Shown here in pieces: positions 43,928 through 52,532 of a stretch of 64,000 nucleotides of DNA (the stretch's first letter is position 1; every line of letters starts with the position of its first letter). Origin of the DNA: Smaragdicoccus niigatensis DSM 44881 = NBRC 103563 (lineage in GTDB: Bacteria; Actinomycetota; Actinomycetes; Mycobacteriales; Mycobacteriaceae); contig NZ_AQXZ01000018.1 in assembly GCF_000380645.1 (NCBI RefSeq), forward strand, positions 310,001-374,000. Direction: 5' to 3'. Below the pieces are notes generated by a model, which was given only the letters and a program-made list of their open reading frames with translations, did no database searches and was not told the origin of the DNA. The translations under genes and the position numbers were made by a program.

Positions 43928-44515
43928 TCAGGCCACTGAATCGTTCGGCTTAGCCCGCCCGTTCCCGGACATTCCGTCCAGTTCGGCGCGCTTGAGCGCC
44001 CACCAGATCTCGAGCGCGCCGGCGACATCTCGCAGGTTCGCTCCGGTGAGTGTTTCGAATCGGGTAAGTCGGTAGCGCACGGAGTTCGGGTGCATGACCA
44101 GTACTTCTGCCGTCCGGTCGATGCGCATGTCGTTCGCGAAGTACGCGCGGACGGTATCCAACAGGGCGTCGGCTGCATCGCCGCCGCCGAGGGGAGATAG
44201 GTACCGAGCGACCAACTCGGCACCGACTTCGGTGTCTGCAACCACGGCCGGCCCGAGCCCAACGGCCACGCCGATCTCCGCGGGCGGGGCGTGATCGACG
44301 AACCCGACGAGATCCCCATCGACGAGTGCCGCGAGCCCACGCGGCCGACCGCTCCCGGGTAGCAGGTCCAGTACGCGTTCGAGATCGCGCACGGGCATCG
44401 CAGTCGTCGGCCGTGCGCGGACCGCGAAGTACTCGCGGTCGTAGGCGAGTCCGTAGCTTTCGATCTGCATGCGGATCGCGGCCGGGCCGAGGGTCCCGAA
44501 GAGAATTCCGCGGTT
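43928..44515 (-). pseudogene. PucR-family regulator, truncated at the 5' end
   Basis: The C-terminal half of a PucR/CdaR-type regulator. The last 60 residues (VRAYFANDMRIDRTAEVLVMH, then PNSVRYRLTRFETLTG) are the typical PucR C-terminal helix-turn-helix. Full proteins are about 400 residues; only 180 follow the first ATG (44470). The frame continues upstream of that ATG with plausible protein sequence (RGILFGTLGPAAIR) until a TGA at 44516-44518, so the N-terminal sensor half is missing. A degenerate second copy of the 3' end is at 46691-46852. It might still be translated as a DNA-binding fragment. Confidence 0.6.
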
Positions 44516-44634
44516 TCAGCACTGGGCCGACAAATCGGGTTCTTCCTTCCCGACCAGGAAGAGTCCTTGACGACAGCGTTTCATCATGCCTTTGACCTGG
44601 ATTGATAGGCCGGTGCGCACCGTGAAGTCAGACG

Positions 44635-45432
44635 TCAGCCGTTCTTGAACGGGTTGAGCGTGCGGCCGAGGACGTACTGCAAACGGACCGGCAGCGGTCG
44701 TACGCCAGACGCGACGATCTTGTTCACGGTCCCTGGTATGCATACTGGCTTGCCGGCCATCACCGCGTTCCAGCCCTCGCGTACAACCTCGTCCGGCTCC
44801 TGCCACAGGATGCCGGGAAGCTTCGACGCGGTGTCTCGTGTTCCCATCACGTCGTGGAATTCGCTGTGGGTGAAGCCCGGGCACAGTGCAGTGACATGTA
44901 CGCCGTGCGGTTTGAGCTCCATGTCCAGCGACTGGGAGACGAGGGCTACGTAGCTCTTGATGCCGGTGTACAGGAGGCTGGCCCCCGGGGGCGAGAACGC
45001 CGCCAGAGACGACAGGTTCACGATTCGACCCCAGCCTCGCTCGCGCATTCCACCCGCTGTGCGATGCATCAGTTCGGTCGGCGCGGTGACCATCAGCTGG
45101 ATCTCGCCAGCCAGTGTCGGCCAGGGGGTCTCGGTGAATGCGGTATTCCCCGACAGTCCAGCGTTATTGATCAGCACATCGATCTGAATGCCTTGCAGGG
45201 TTGCGTGATCCACGATTGCGGCCGGAGCGGCTGGATCAGTGAGGTCCGCGGCGAAGACGTCACAGCGGACCGCGTGTGTGTCCCTTAGTTCTGCAGCGAG
45301 GTCGTTTAGACGATCCGCGCGGCGCGCTACCAGCAACAGCGAGTATCCCTGAGCCGCAAGGTGCCGGGCGAAGGCGGTCCCGATTCCGGCCGAGGCACCG
45401 GTTACCAGCGCGGTACGGGAATTGGCGGTCAT
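44635..45432 (-). CDS. Short-chain dehydrogenase/reductase
   Basis: A 265-residue classical SDR with the NAD(P) motif VTGASAGIG at about residues 10-18, NNAG near 90, Ser in NLSSLAAF and the YTGIK catalytic Tyr-Lys. It resembles the SDR at 61177. The C-terminus (VCIPGTVNKIVASGVRPLPVRL) is that of the DltE/SDR group often acting on lipid-linked ketones or aldehydes. It is divergent from an alpha/beta hydrolase, and the pair is bracketed by the PucR remnants. Confidence 0.88.
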   Translation of the reverse strand: MTANSRTALVTGASAGIGTAFARHLAAQGYSLLLVARRADRLNDLAAELRDTHAVRCDVFAADLTDPAAPAAIVDHATLQGIQIDVLINNAGLSGNTAFTETPWPTLAGEIQLMVTAPTELMHRTAGGMRERGWGRIVNLSSLAAFSPPGASLLYTGIKSYVALVSQSLDMELKPHGVHVTALCPGFTHSEFHDVMGTRDTASKLPGILWQEPDEVVREGWNAVMAGKPVCIPGTVNKIVASGVRPLPVRLQYVLGRTLNPFKNG

Positions 45433-45600
45433 ATGCGCTCCATACCGTCGAAGCTACTGGGGGTCCCACCCCTTGCGTCCCACGAACAGTTCAAACCCGT
45501 GTTGTTAAGCTCCTGCTACCTCTAGCGAACATCGCAGCATAAGTGAATTGAGACTCGTAAAGTTTCTACTCACAAATGCTCGCCGCTGAGAGGCACCGCC

Positions 45601-46593
45601 ATGTCGACGACCGACTCTTTTACATCGTGGCGGTCGCTCAGCCGGGCATCAGTGTTGAAGCTGAAGGACGACCCGAACTTCGCGCTGTATTCCTCTCCAC
45701 CGCGGGGTCGTGTGGTCGATGTTCGATCGGCGGACGGCACGCGACTCCACACCGAGGTGTTCGGCCCCGAAGACGGATATCCGATCGTGCTGTCGCACGG
45801 AATCTGTTGCAGCACGCTCTTCTGGGCCCACCAGATCACGGCGCTGTCCACACAGTTCCGCGTGATTGCGTTCGACCACCGGGGGCACGGACGAAGCGAG
45901 ATTCCCCGAACGTCGCGGATGATCACGAGCGCACTCGGCGATGACATCGAGGCCGTCCTCCGCGCCACCCTGCGACACGGCGAGAAGGCCGTCATCGCCG
46001 GTCATTCCATGGGCGGAATCGCCTTGTACACCTGGGCGAATCGATACCCGCGCAGCGTCGCTCGCTCGGCGGACGCGCTGGCGCTCATCAACACCACACC
46101 CGGTGACATCATTCGTGAAGTCGACGTCATCCAGCTACCTGAGGTACTCGCATCCCCACGGGCGACGCTCGCCCGCGGTGCCACGTGGCTGCTCGGTGGC
46201 GTGCCGGTCCCGGCGAGATTTCCGCTGAGCATGCAAGCCGTCGGGTATCTCGCGCTCGATCAACATGCCGGCCGCGCGGAACGGGCACTGCTGCAGGAGT
46301 TGGTGTTGTCGACTTCGCCGCGTACCCGTGGCGCGTTCGTGCGCGTACTTCCCGCCATCCGTTACGACCGGTTCTACGCGGGCAACCTCACGGCACCGAC
46401 GCTCGTCATCGGCTCGACAAACGACCGCTTGATCCCGATCGTCAACTCGCGCCGAATCGAAGCGCTGCTTCCGAATTCGCTTGGACTGGTCGAGCTGCCG
46501 GGCGGCCATTGCGCGCCGATCGAATGTCCCGAAGCGGTGACTGCGCAACTCCGCGACCTCACCGAGGCCGGCGCGCGTCAAAGCACCGCGTGA
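45601..46593 (+). CDS. Alpha/beta hydrolase
   Basis: A 330-residue alpha/beta hydrolase. LSHGICCSTLFW is the oxyanion region near residue 65, the nucleophile Ser is in AGHSMGGIAL near 139, the Asp is in IGSTNDRLIP near 275 and the His is in PGGHCAPIE near 301. GAGAGG precedes the ATG. It is divergent from the SDR gene and could be an epoxide hydrolase, haloperoxidase-like or esterase-type enzyme; the sequence alone does not decide. A perfect palindrome begins right after its stop. Confidence 0.88.
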   Translation: MSTTDSFTSWRSLSRASVLKLKDDPNFALYSSPPRGRVVDVRSADGTRLHTEVFGPEDGYPIVLSHGICCSTLFWAHQITALSTQFRVIAFDHRGHGRSEIPRTSRMITSALGDDIEAVLRATLRHGEKAVIAGHSMGGIALYTWANRYPRSVARSADALALINTTPGDIIREVDVIQLPEVLASPRATLARGATWLLGGVPVPARFPLSMQAVGYLALDQHAGRAERALLQELVLSTSPRTRGAFVRVLPAIRYDRFYAGNLTAPTLVIGSTNDRLIPIVNSRRIEALLPNSLGLVELPGGHCAPIECPEAVTAQLRDLTEAGARQSTA

Positions 46594-46617
46594 CCGTGCG
46601 TTCCGCGGAACGCACGG
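46594..46617 (+). terminator. 24-bp perfect palindrome directly after the hydrolase stop
   Basis: CCGTGCGTTCCG and its exact complement form a 24-bp uninterrupted palindrome starting at the base after the TGA. As RNA it would be a strong hairpin with almost no loop, and it lacks a T-run. Termination is the simplest role; a protein-binding site is possible. Confidence 0.5.
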
Positions 46618-46933
46618 ATCGGCGTGATTCTGCGACTCGTCTCCACTGACGGCCCACTCGCGACACGACTGCGATGGACCTTCCGAAGCTCCAACGGAGC
46701 AGTGCTCTCACGGCGCTGTCATCGATATATGTCGGCGACGACTCTGTCAGGCCACTGAATCGTTGGGCCTAGCCCGTCCGGGCCCGAACAACGGCGAGGA
46801 TGCGCCAGCCTGCGCACCGGTGAAGGTTTCGAATCTGCTGAGGCGGTAACCCTGGCAACACCGCCGCAAACATGTCGCGTATCGGTCATGATGGGCACGG
46901 CTCCGTATTCGGCAATCTTAAAATGGGGGAAAG
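46618..46933. other. Intergenic region holding the PucR remnant
   Basis: 316 bp with no intact gene between the hydrolase palindrome and the hypothetical gene at 46934. Apart from the degenerate PucR copy, I see only the G-rich ribosome site of the next gene (GGGGGAAAG) and no clear promoter. Confidence 0.4.
46691..46852 (-). pseudogene. Degenerate second copy of the PucR 3' end (direct repeat)
   Basis: This stretch aligns, same orientation, with about 43872-44077. Shared blocks include ATCGATATAT, TGTCAGGCCACTGAATCGTT, the TAGCCCG that follows, GGTGA and TTTCGAATC. It lacks roughly 50-60 bp of the middle and has lost the reading frame. It is therefore a decayed copy of the PucR gene end plus its downstream flank. 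The SDR and hydrolase lie between the two copies. Confidence 0.65.
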
Positions 46934-47635
46934 ATGTGGGACGAGTACGCCTTCCAGTGGCTCACGGGCGGTACGGGCCGAGAGCTCGACGCACCTCAGT
47001 CCGCCGCCGATGCGGCGCACTGGGCCAGAGACGTTGCCGCCCGAGCCATTGACGGTCAGCGATGGTTGGCCGATTCCAAGGTCGCCGTTATCGACTATTC
47101 AGTTCATTTCCGGGACGAAAACTGCATTGAGCACTTCCCCGATGACTGCACATGCAACGGTCCCGGAGCAGAACGGCTCGAACTTCGCCTCCGCAAAGGA
47201 AAGTTGTCGGCCGTCTCGTACGTGCTGTGGCCTGAACTGCGCGAACTCCCAGAGTCATCGTGGCCTTGGCGGATGCTGGAGGTCGTCTTCGACAGCTTCA
47301 AGCAGATCGGCGAGAAGTACAACCTCGGCCAACCGCCCCTACGGGACCCTGCGACTCTCGCTGGAGGTCAGTCGGCAAACGCCGCGGTGCTGCCGAAACA
47401 CACTTCCACTGCCAACGTCAGCGGGGAGTTCGACGGGCTCGAGGACGACGAAATACTTGTCGTGGCGCCCTACATGCTCGACGGAGAGGACATGGACTCG
47501 GGCCGGATTCGGCGGGATCGCGTCGAGGCGCACCTCGTCGAGAACATCGGCCCGATCAGCGCCAGCAGCGCCGCGGACGCGACGTACACATGGTCCGTTC
47601 AACTTCCGGAATCCGTCGCCCAGCCCGGGAAATGA
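46934..47635 (+). CDS. Hypothetical protein (233 aa), two-part
   Basis: A protein I do not recognise. Residues 1-65 look globular (FQWLTGGTGRELDAPQSAAD), and residues 45-75 contain a Cys/His/Asp cluster (FRDENCIEHFPDDCTCNG) that could bind metal. A long region with WPWRMLEVVFDSFKQIGEKYNLG follows, then a flexible Ala/Ser linker near 150 and an acidic C-terminal region (FDGLEDDEILVVAPYMLDGEDMDSG). GGGGGAAAG immediately precedes the ATG. There is no signal peptide and no neighbour-based clue. Confidence 0.6.
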   Translation: MWDEYAFQWLTGGTGRELDAPQSAADAAHWARDVAARAIDGQRWLADSKVAVIDYSVHFRDENCIEHFPDDCTCNGPGAERLELRLRKGKLSAVSYVLWPELRELPESSWPWRMLEVVFDSFKQIGEKYNLGQPPLRDPATLAGGQSANAAVLPKHTSTANVSGEFDGLEDDEILVVAPYMLDGEDMDSGRIRRDRVEAHLVENIGPISASSAADATYTWSVQLPESVAQPGK

Positions 47636-47680
47636 GGTCCGCTAGACCTAGCCGACTTCGAACGTGACGGCGGTTGAACG

Positions 47681-47995
47681 TCAGTGGTCGTGTCCGTGCG
47701 GACGCGCCAAGAACGCGCGATGGCGCTCGTCGAGGGTGCCGCGATCGAGCGCACAAGCGCCGGCAAGCGCGTCCTCAACGGCCAACGCCCAGCTCTCCCA
47801 GTAGTCGCGCTCGGGGTTCTCGCGGACGCGCTCGATGAGGTGCTGCCGGAAGTCCTCGTACCCGAATATGCGCTGCGTCAGCACCATCGTGACGCCGAAC
47901 AGGCGACGCTGCCACGGCGCGGCGAACACCAATTCGCCGTTCGACCGCGGGGGAGCTGCCGGGCCGTCGACGTCGAGCATGGCCTCAGCGCTCAT
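47681..47995 (-). CDS. Nitrile hydratase accessory protein (cobalt-type activator)
   Basis: A protein of about 104 residues resembling the p14K-type activator that loads cobalt into the alpha subunit by subunit exchange. [23 protein letters not shown] and the following [19 protein letters not shown] match the N-terminal fold shared by activators and beta subunits. [13 protein letters not shown] is the conserved helix near the end, and the His-rich C-terminus (RPHGHDH) could hold metal. A GTG at 48019 would add 8 residues. It overlaps the alpha-subunit 3' end by 11 bp. Confidence 0.82.
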   Translation of the reverse strand: MSAEAMLDVDGPAAPPRSNGELVFAAPWQRRLFGVTMVLTQRIFGYEDFRQHLIERVRENPERDYWESWALAVEDALAGACALDRGTLDERHRAFLARPHGHDH

Positions 47996-48575
47996 GGGGC
48001 GAAAGTGCTTGAGCGACACCGATCATCGAGTCGCGGGTGACGAGCGGGGCCAGCTGGTCGGCCGACAAGTCATCGGTGCCGGTCGGTCGCTGTGGCAGGA
48101 CCATGTACCGAGCCTCGGCCGAGCTGTCCCACACGCGAATGTGGACTGACTCGTCAAGTGCGAGCCCCAATTCGGCGAGAACAGTCCGCGGCTCGGCCAC
48201 CATCCGCGAGCGATAGGCCTCCGATTTGTACCAGTTCGGCGGCAGGCCGAGCACCGGCCACGGGTAGCACGAGCAGAGCGTGCACACCACGACGTTGTGG
48301 ACGTCGTCGGTGTTCGCCAGCACGCGGATGTCTGCGCCCTCGCCGCCGCCGAAGCCGAACTCAGCGACCGCTTTCGTGCCGTTGGCCAGGAGGCGTTCGC
48401 GGAACGCGTCGTCGGTCCAGGCGCGAGCCACGACCTTCGCTCCATTGAGCGGGCCGACGTCTTTCTCGTAGTGGGCGATGACCGTGTCGACCGCCTTCGG
48501 GTCGATGAGTCCGCGCTCGGTGAGGATTGACTCGAGGGCCTCAACCCGGACGGCGATGGGATCGGGCTCGCTCAT
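47985..48575 (-). CDS. Nitrile hydratase alpha subunit, cobalt type
   Basis: A 196-residue alpha subunit of nitrile hydratase, which converts nitriles to amides. The metal-binding claw CTLCSC is at residues 98-103 (Cys98, Cys101, Cys103). The Thr after the first Cys marks the low-spin cobalt form, whereas iron enzymes have Ser there. [15 protein letters not shown] follows, as in the family. The related thiocyanate hydrolase gamma subunit has the same claw and cannot be excluded fully. ATG 48575 overlaps the beta stop (ATGA). Confidence 0.9.
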   Translation of the reverse strand: MSEPDPIAVRVEALESILTERGLIDPKAVDTVIAHYEKDVGPLNGAKVVARAWTDDAFRERLLANGTKAVAEFGFGGGEGADIRVLANTDDVHNVVVCTLCSCYPWPVLGLPPNWYKSEAYRSRMVAEPRTVLAELGLALDESVHIRVWDSSAEARYMVLPQRPTGTDDLSADQLAPLVTRDSMIGVAQALSPHER

Positions 48576-49249
48576 GCTCGCTCCAAATAGGGCTCGAACA
48601 GCTCGATACGAACCTCGGTGTTGGGCTCGGCCTTCTCGCCCCACAACTCCGCGCCGTCAAAGGCAACCGTGTACAGGTGCTCGGCGGCCGTGGAACCGGT
48701 CCGGACGTGCTCGTCAGCGAAAATGGCGGCGCCCCGGTGCTCACTGATTCGGCCGAGTCGACCCGTCACGTATCCCGGCTGCCGGGTATGTCCCTCAGTC
48801 CGTCTGGCTCTCACCCGCACAGCGTCACCAACCGCGAATCGCGGTGGATGCTTGGCCGGCTTCGCGCTGCCGAACATGCGAGGCATCACCTGCGTGTTGA
48901 CCCATCCCGGCAGTGTCGGCCGGCTCATAAGGACTCGCACGACTCGGGCCGTTACCGCAGCCTTCACGGCTGGCACCCGTCGCTCGCCCGAGATGTATTT
49001 GGCGAGCATCCGCTCAGTGGAATACAGCCAGTGTGTGTAGTACGGCCCGGCGTACTCCTGGGGCGACATCTGCTCCACGGTGGCGCGCCCGTTGTCGAAA
49101 TTCCGCCCGAAGAGACCCAGCGTCTGGATCACCGCGCTCATCCCGAACACGCGGCGCTCCCATTCCGCACGGAATGGCGGCTCGCTGGTCGTGTGCCCGA
49201 TCGGACCGAAGTGTTCGCGCTTGCCGCCGAGGTCATGCACGTCTGGCAT
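48572..49249 (-). CDS. Nitrile hydratase beta subunit
   Basis: A 225-residue beta subunit. The N-terminus [17 protein letters not shown] matches the family start (HDxGG...GP). [19 protein letters not shown] and [12 protein letters not shown] belong to the helical half, and residues about 130-225 form the SH3-like barrel ([33 protein letters not shown]). The order beta-alpha-activator is that of cobalt-type operons. No amidase gene lies next to it. The ribosome site before ATG 49249 is poor. Confidence 0.9.
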   Translation of the reverse strand: MPDVHDLGGKREHFGPIGHTTSEPPFRAEWERRVFGMSAVIQTLGLFGRNFDNGRATVEQMSPQEYAGPYYTHWLYSTERMLAKYISGERRVPAVKAAVTARVVRVLMSRPTLPGWVNTQVMPRMFGSAKPAKHPPRFAVGDAVRVRARRTEGHTRQPGYVTGRLGRISEHRGAAIFADEHVRTGSTAAEHLYTVAFDGAELWGEKAEPNTEVRIELFEPYLERA

Positions 49250-49364
49250 ATCCGGAGAATATCGCCGGGCAGAGGTTCAGTACACCGTTCCGCTGCTGCT
49301 CCTTCCTGGTAGAGCCCACCACCAACGGGTATCGCTACTGCAATCGACTCACCAGGAGAATGCA

Positions 49365-49691
49365 GTGAAGGAATACGAGTTTTCACCGGACGCGGTTCAG
49401 AACTTGGATGAGCAGGCCCAACGGGCTGGCGCTGACCAAGACGACGACCAGCACGACGACGACCCCATTGAGCAGAACCTTCAAGTGCCGCTAGAACGGC
49501 CGGCGGACGACGCCGCCAGATTCGTCCAGAAGGAGTACAAGGAGAAGTCCGGACTCGATCTCGACGATGAGTCGGCGCGCGAGATCGTCGAGACTGCGCG
49601 AGCAGGCCGCGAGTCTGCGGCCTCCGAGCCAGCCGCGGAGCCGGAGCCAGAGTCAGAATTGGACTCCGAGCCAGCCGAGGAAAAGGCCTGA
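49365..49691 (+). CDS. Small highly acidic hypothetical protein (108 aa)
   Basis: A 108-residue, very acidic protein starting at GTG 49365 after AGGAGAA. It begins MKEYEFSPDAVQNLDEQAQ, passes an Asp/Gln tract (DQDDDQHDDDPIEQN), a middle helix DDAARFVQKEYKEKSGLD and ends in a Glu/Pro/Ala-rich disordered tail. The composition suggests an intrinsically disordered protein. Family and function are unknown. Confidence 0.6.
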   Translation: MKEYEFSPDAVQNLDEQAQRAGADQDDDQHDDDPIEQNLQVPLERPADDAARFVQKEYKEKSGLDLDDESAREIVETARAGRESAASEPAAEPEPESELDSEPAEEKA

Positions 49692-49738
49692 TCCGACATC
49701 GGAGCCGGTATCAGGGACTGGTTGCGTAGCCTTTCCGT

Positions 49739-50182
49739 ATGTCTGCGTGGACCGTCCGTCGCCTCACGGCCGGCGACGGCGATCTTGCCCTGATCGCCGA
49801 GCAGGTCAACGGCGCCGCGATGGAAATCGGCGACCCCTTCACCGAAGCATCTCTGCAGCAATTCCTGACAAACGACGACGCGATCTATCTGACGATTCAC
49901 CATGACGACCGTCTCGTCGGCGCGCTGCACGGCTTCGCGTACCTGCACCCGAGCGGCAAGCGATATGTCTACGTCGACGAGGTGGATACCGCCGAGGACT
50001 TTCGTCGCCGCGGGGTTGCGAAAAAGCTGATGGAAGCAGCGCTCGATATTGCGCGCGATCTGGATGCCGAAAGCTTGTGGCTCGGCACCGACGACTTCCG
50101 CGATCCGGCGAAGAAGTTGTACCAGTCTCTCAACCCGTCGGCGATCGAGCCAGGTTCGATCTATTCCTGGGATTTCGACTAG
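49739..50182 (+). CDS. GNAT family N-acetyltransferase
   Basis: A 147-residue single GNAT domain. The acetyl-CoA pyrophosphate loop is FRRRGVAKKLMEAAL near residue 83 (RxxGxA), preceded by the strand KRYVYVDEVDT. LWLGTDDFRDPAKKLYQSLN forms the last strand and helix. The acceptor is unknown. It begins 47 bp after the acidic protein gene. Confidence 0.85.
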   Translation: MSAWTVRRLTAGDGDLALIAEQVNGAAMEIGDPFTEASLQQFLTNDDAIYLTIHHDDRLVGALHGFAYLHPSGKRYVYVDEVDTAEDFRRRGVAKKLMEAALDIARDLDAESLWLGTDDFRDPAKKLYQSLNPSAIEPGSIYSWDFD

Positions 50183-50259
50183 CGAGCGCGCGTGATCACC
50201 TCGAGATCAGATGCCTGACTCACCGAAACTCGCTGTGCCCCAGGCCTATCGTTGACGCC

Positions 50260-50814
50260 ATGGGACGAGTGATCTTCGCCATGAACACGTCGGTCGACGG
50301 ATATGTCTCGGGCGCGTCCGGAGGGCCTTTCGAGGCCCCGCCGCCCAGCGATGAGCTGATGCAGTACTTCAATGAGCTCCAGCGTTCCGCCGCGCTCAGT
50401 TTGTACGGTCGGCTCGTGTACTCAGACATGCGGTACTGGGACACTGAAGATTCGAACCGCAGCGCCGTCGAAGAGGAATTCGCGGCCGTCTGGCGCGCGA
50501 CGCCCAAAGTCGTAGTGTCGACGACACTCACCGAGGTCGGCCCGAACGCCACCCTGGTCTCAGCGGACGTGGATGCGGAGTTGCGCCGGATCGTCGCGTC
50601 CACCGAAGGTGTGATCAGCGTCGAAGGTCCCACACTCGTCGAGACGATGTCTCGCTTGGGCCTAGTCGACGAGTACCACATCTACCAGCGGCCGGTCGTG
50701 ATCGGCGGGGGCAAGCCGTATTTCGCCCTGGGCACGACGATGAATCTGACGCTGCTCGGAGTCGGGAAGCTGCCCGACGACACCGTGCTGGTCCGGTACC
50801 GGCCCGCTACCTAG
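50260..50814 (+). CDS. RibD/dihydrofolate reductase-like family protein
   Basis: A 184-residue DHFR-fold protein of the RibD C-terminal group. MGRVIFAMNTSVDGYVSG is the standard N-terminal strand, LYGRLVYSDMRYWDT follows, and SVEGPTLVETMSRLGLVDEYHIYQRPVVIGGGK is the conserved NADPH-side segment. The natural substrate of such stand-alone members is rarely known. ATG 50260 gives the family N-terminus. The frame is open further upstream but overlaps the GNAT gene. Confidence 0.85.
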   Translation: MGRVIFAMNTSVDGYVSGASGGPFEAPPPSDELMQYFNELQRSAALSLYGRLVYSDMRYWDTEDSNRSAVEEEFAAVWRATPKVVVSTTLTEVGPNATLVSADVDAELRRIVASTEGVISVEGPTLVETMSRLGLVDEYHIYQRPVVIGGGKPYFALGTTMNLTLLGVGKLPDDTVLVRYRPAT

Positions 50815-50822
50815 ACGGTCGG

Positions 50823-51029
50823 TCACTCCATTCGGAATCCGATCTTCAGCGTCACCTGGGTGTGGACCACCGCACCGTTCTCGATGTGCCCGCGGATTTC
50901 GGCGACTTCGAACCATTCGAGGTTGCGGATGGTCTCGCTCGCCTTGGTGACAGCGTTGGTGATCGCTGCATCGATTCCGGATGTCGATGACCCGACGACC
51001 TCGGTCTTGCGGTAAACATGCTCGCTCAT
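50823..51029 (-). CDS. Dodecin family protein
   Basis: A 68-residue dodecin, a small dodecameric flavin- or CoA-binding storage protein. HVYRKTEVVGSSTSGIDAAI, the NLEWFEVAEIRGHIENG centre with the Trp that stacks on flavin, and VTLKIGFRME at the end are characteristic. ATG 51029 with GGAG upstream gives exactly the family length. It converges with the DHFR-like gene, 8 bp apart. Confidence 0.93.
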   Translation of the reverse strand: MSEHVYRKTEVVGSSTSGIDAAITNAVTKASETIRNLEWFEVAEIRGHIENGAVVHTQVTLKIGFRME

Positions 51030-51158
51030 AGCTCCAGGTTTCCACTTCGAGCCAGGCCACCGAGCCGAATGAATCGGGAGGGGATTCACGAGGACGGCAA
51101 TATGCTCAAACCAGGCATATGAACCGTGCGACCGGGATCGGTGAACTGGATTCAGCGT

Positions 51159-52517
51159 ATGCAGAACGAACTCGACCAAGGCCAGACCACGCCCACCATG
51201 AGCGACAAGGTCTTCCGCTCACTTCCGCACGTGCGGGCACTCATCACCGCCGAATTGTGTTCGGCAATCGGGTCGACAATGGCCGTGCTCGCCGTCGCGT
51301 TTCTGTCCTACAACGACTCGAAATCAGTCATCCATACCGTGCTGGTATCCGCCGCGTTCAGCCTGCCCACCGCGCTGCTCGGCACCTTCGCCGGCCGGGT
51401 CGCCGCTCGATCGAGCCACCGACGATTGCTCCTGTTGTGCAATGTCGTCAAGCTCGTCCTGTATCTGGCGATGGCTGCGTTGGCGTTCGCGGGCGATCTG
51501 ACGATTCCGCTGCTATTGGCCTCGAGCGTGGTCCTTGGTGCCGTCGCCGCATTCGACTATCCCGCGTGGATGCAGTTCGAGCGGGACATCGTGCCAAGCG
51601 AGGCGCTCGACCAGGCGAACGCTTCGCTGAGTGCATATGCCAGCGGCGCGACATTCGTCGGTGGGGTGGTCGGAGGCATCATTCTCAGCGTCTCCGGTCC
51701 GTGGGTGCTCCTGCTGCTCAACGCCGTCAGCTACGTGGCGTTCATCCTGTTCATCGTCAGCGCACGAGTGTCGGAGCGCGACACGACCCCGACGGAGCGC
51801 GTCGGACTGCGCGCGATTGTGCGATATGTGCGTAGCAAGCCCGCAATCGCCGTGGTCTTCGTCCAGACGGCAATTCTCGGGCTGTTTGTCGCACCGATTG
51901 CCCAACTACTGCCGGCCGTCGCGGATGCTCTGTCCGGCGAAGCAACCCTCGGGATCGTCACCGGCGCAGTGGCGGTGGGTGCCGTTGGGCTCGCGGCGAT
52001 TGTCGGCCGCCTCCGTCAACGCCTCAGCCGGATGACGATCCTGTTCGGAACCTTCCTGATCGCCGGCCTCACCCTCATCGTGCTCGGCGTCTTCGGAGAC
52101 CATCTCCTCGGTGTCCCACTGTGGTTCGTTGTGCTTCTTGCACTGGTGCCTTTCGGACTGCTGTTCTCACTCGCGCAGGCAGTGCTCACGGCGATTGTTC
52201 AAACGCAGGTGGACCCCGGAATGGAAGGTCCGGTGTTCTCCAATTACGCGATCATCTACACGCTTGCCATGCCGATCGGAGGCGTCTTTCTCGGCCGATT
52301 TGCCGACGTGCGAGACGTGTGGGGAGCGCTCGGCGTGGCGGGGGCAATGGCCCTGATCGCCAGCATGACGGCTCTCGTCGTACGTCAACGTGGCGTCAAC
52401 GCGATTGACCTATCGCCGACAACCTCTCGATTGGGCCTGTTCGACGGGCTGTTTCGCGGCAACCTTCTGCACCTGCAGCACGACCTCAACTGCAACGAAC
52501 ATCGACGCACCGCATGA
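51159..52517 (+). CDS. MFS transporter
   Basis: An integral membrane protein of about 452 residues with 10-12 helices, MFS-type (macrolide-efflux/MFS_3-like). GSTMAVLAVAFLSYNDS lies in helix 1, AGRVAARSSHRRLLLLCNVVK is the cytoplasmic 2-3 loop with the basic motif A, and FDYPAWMQFERDIVP and ANASLSAYASGATFVGGVVGG are typical of this subgroup. A soluble tail ends in HLQHDLNCNEHRRTA. Starts at 51126, 51159 and 51198 are possible; none has a strong ribosome site. The substrate is unknown. Confidence 0.85.
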   Translation: MQNELDQGQTTPTMSDKVFRSLPHVRALITAELCSAIGSTMAVLAVAFLSYNDSKSVIHTVLVSAAFSLPTALLGTFAGRVAARSSHRRLLLLCNVVKLVLYLAMAALAFAGDLTIPLLLASSVVLGAVAAFDYPAWMQFERDIVPSEALDQANASLSAYASGATFVGGVVGGIILSVSGPWVLLLLNAVSYVAFILFIVSARVSERDTTPTERVGLRAIVRYVRSKPAIAVVFVQTAILGLFVAPIAQLLPAVADALSGEATLGIVTGAVAVGAVGLAAIVGRLRQRLSRMTILFGTFLIAGLTLIVLGVFGDHLLGVPLWFVVLLALVPFGLLFSLAQAVLTAIVQTQVDPGMEGPVFSNYAIIYTLAMPIGGVFLGRFADVRDVWGALGVAGAMALIASMTALVVRQRGVNAIDLSPTTSRLGLFDGLFRGNLLHLQHDLNCNEHRRTA

Positions 52518-52532
52518 ATCGATCGGGCGCGG

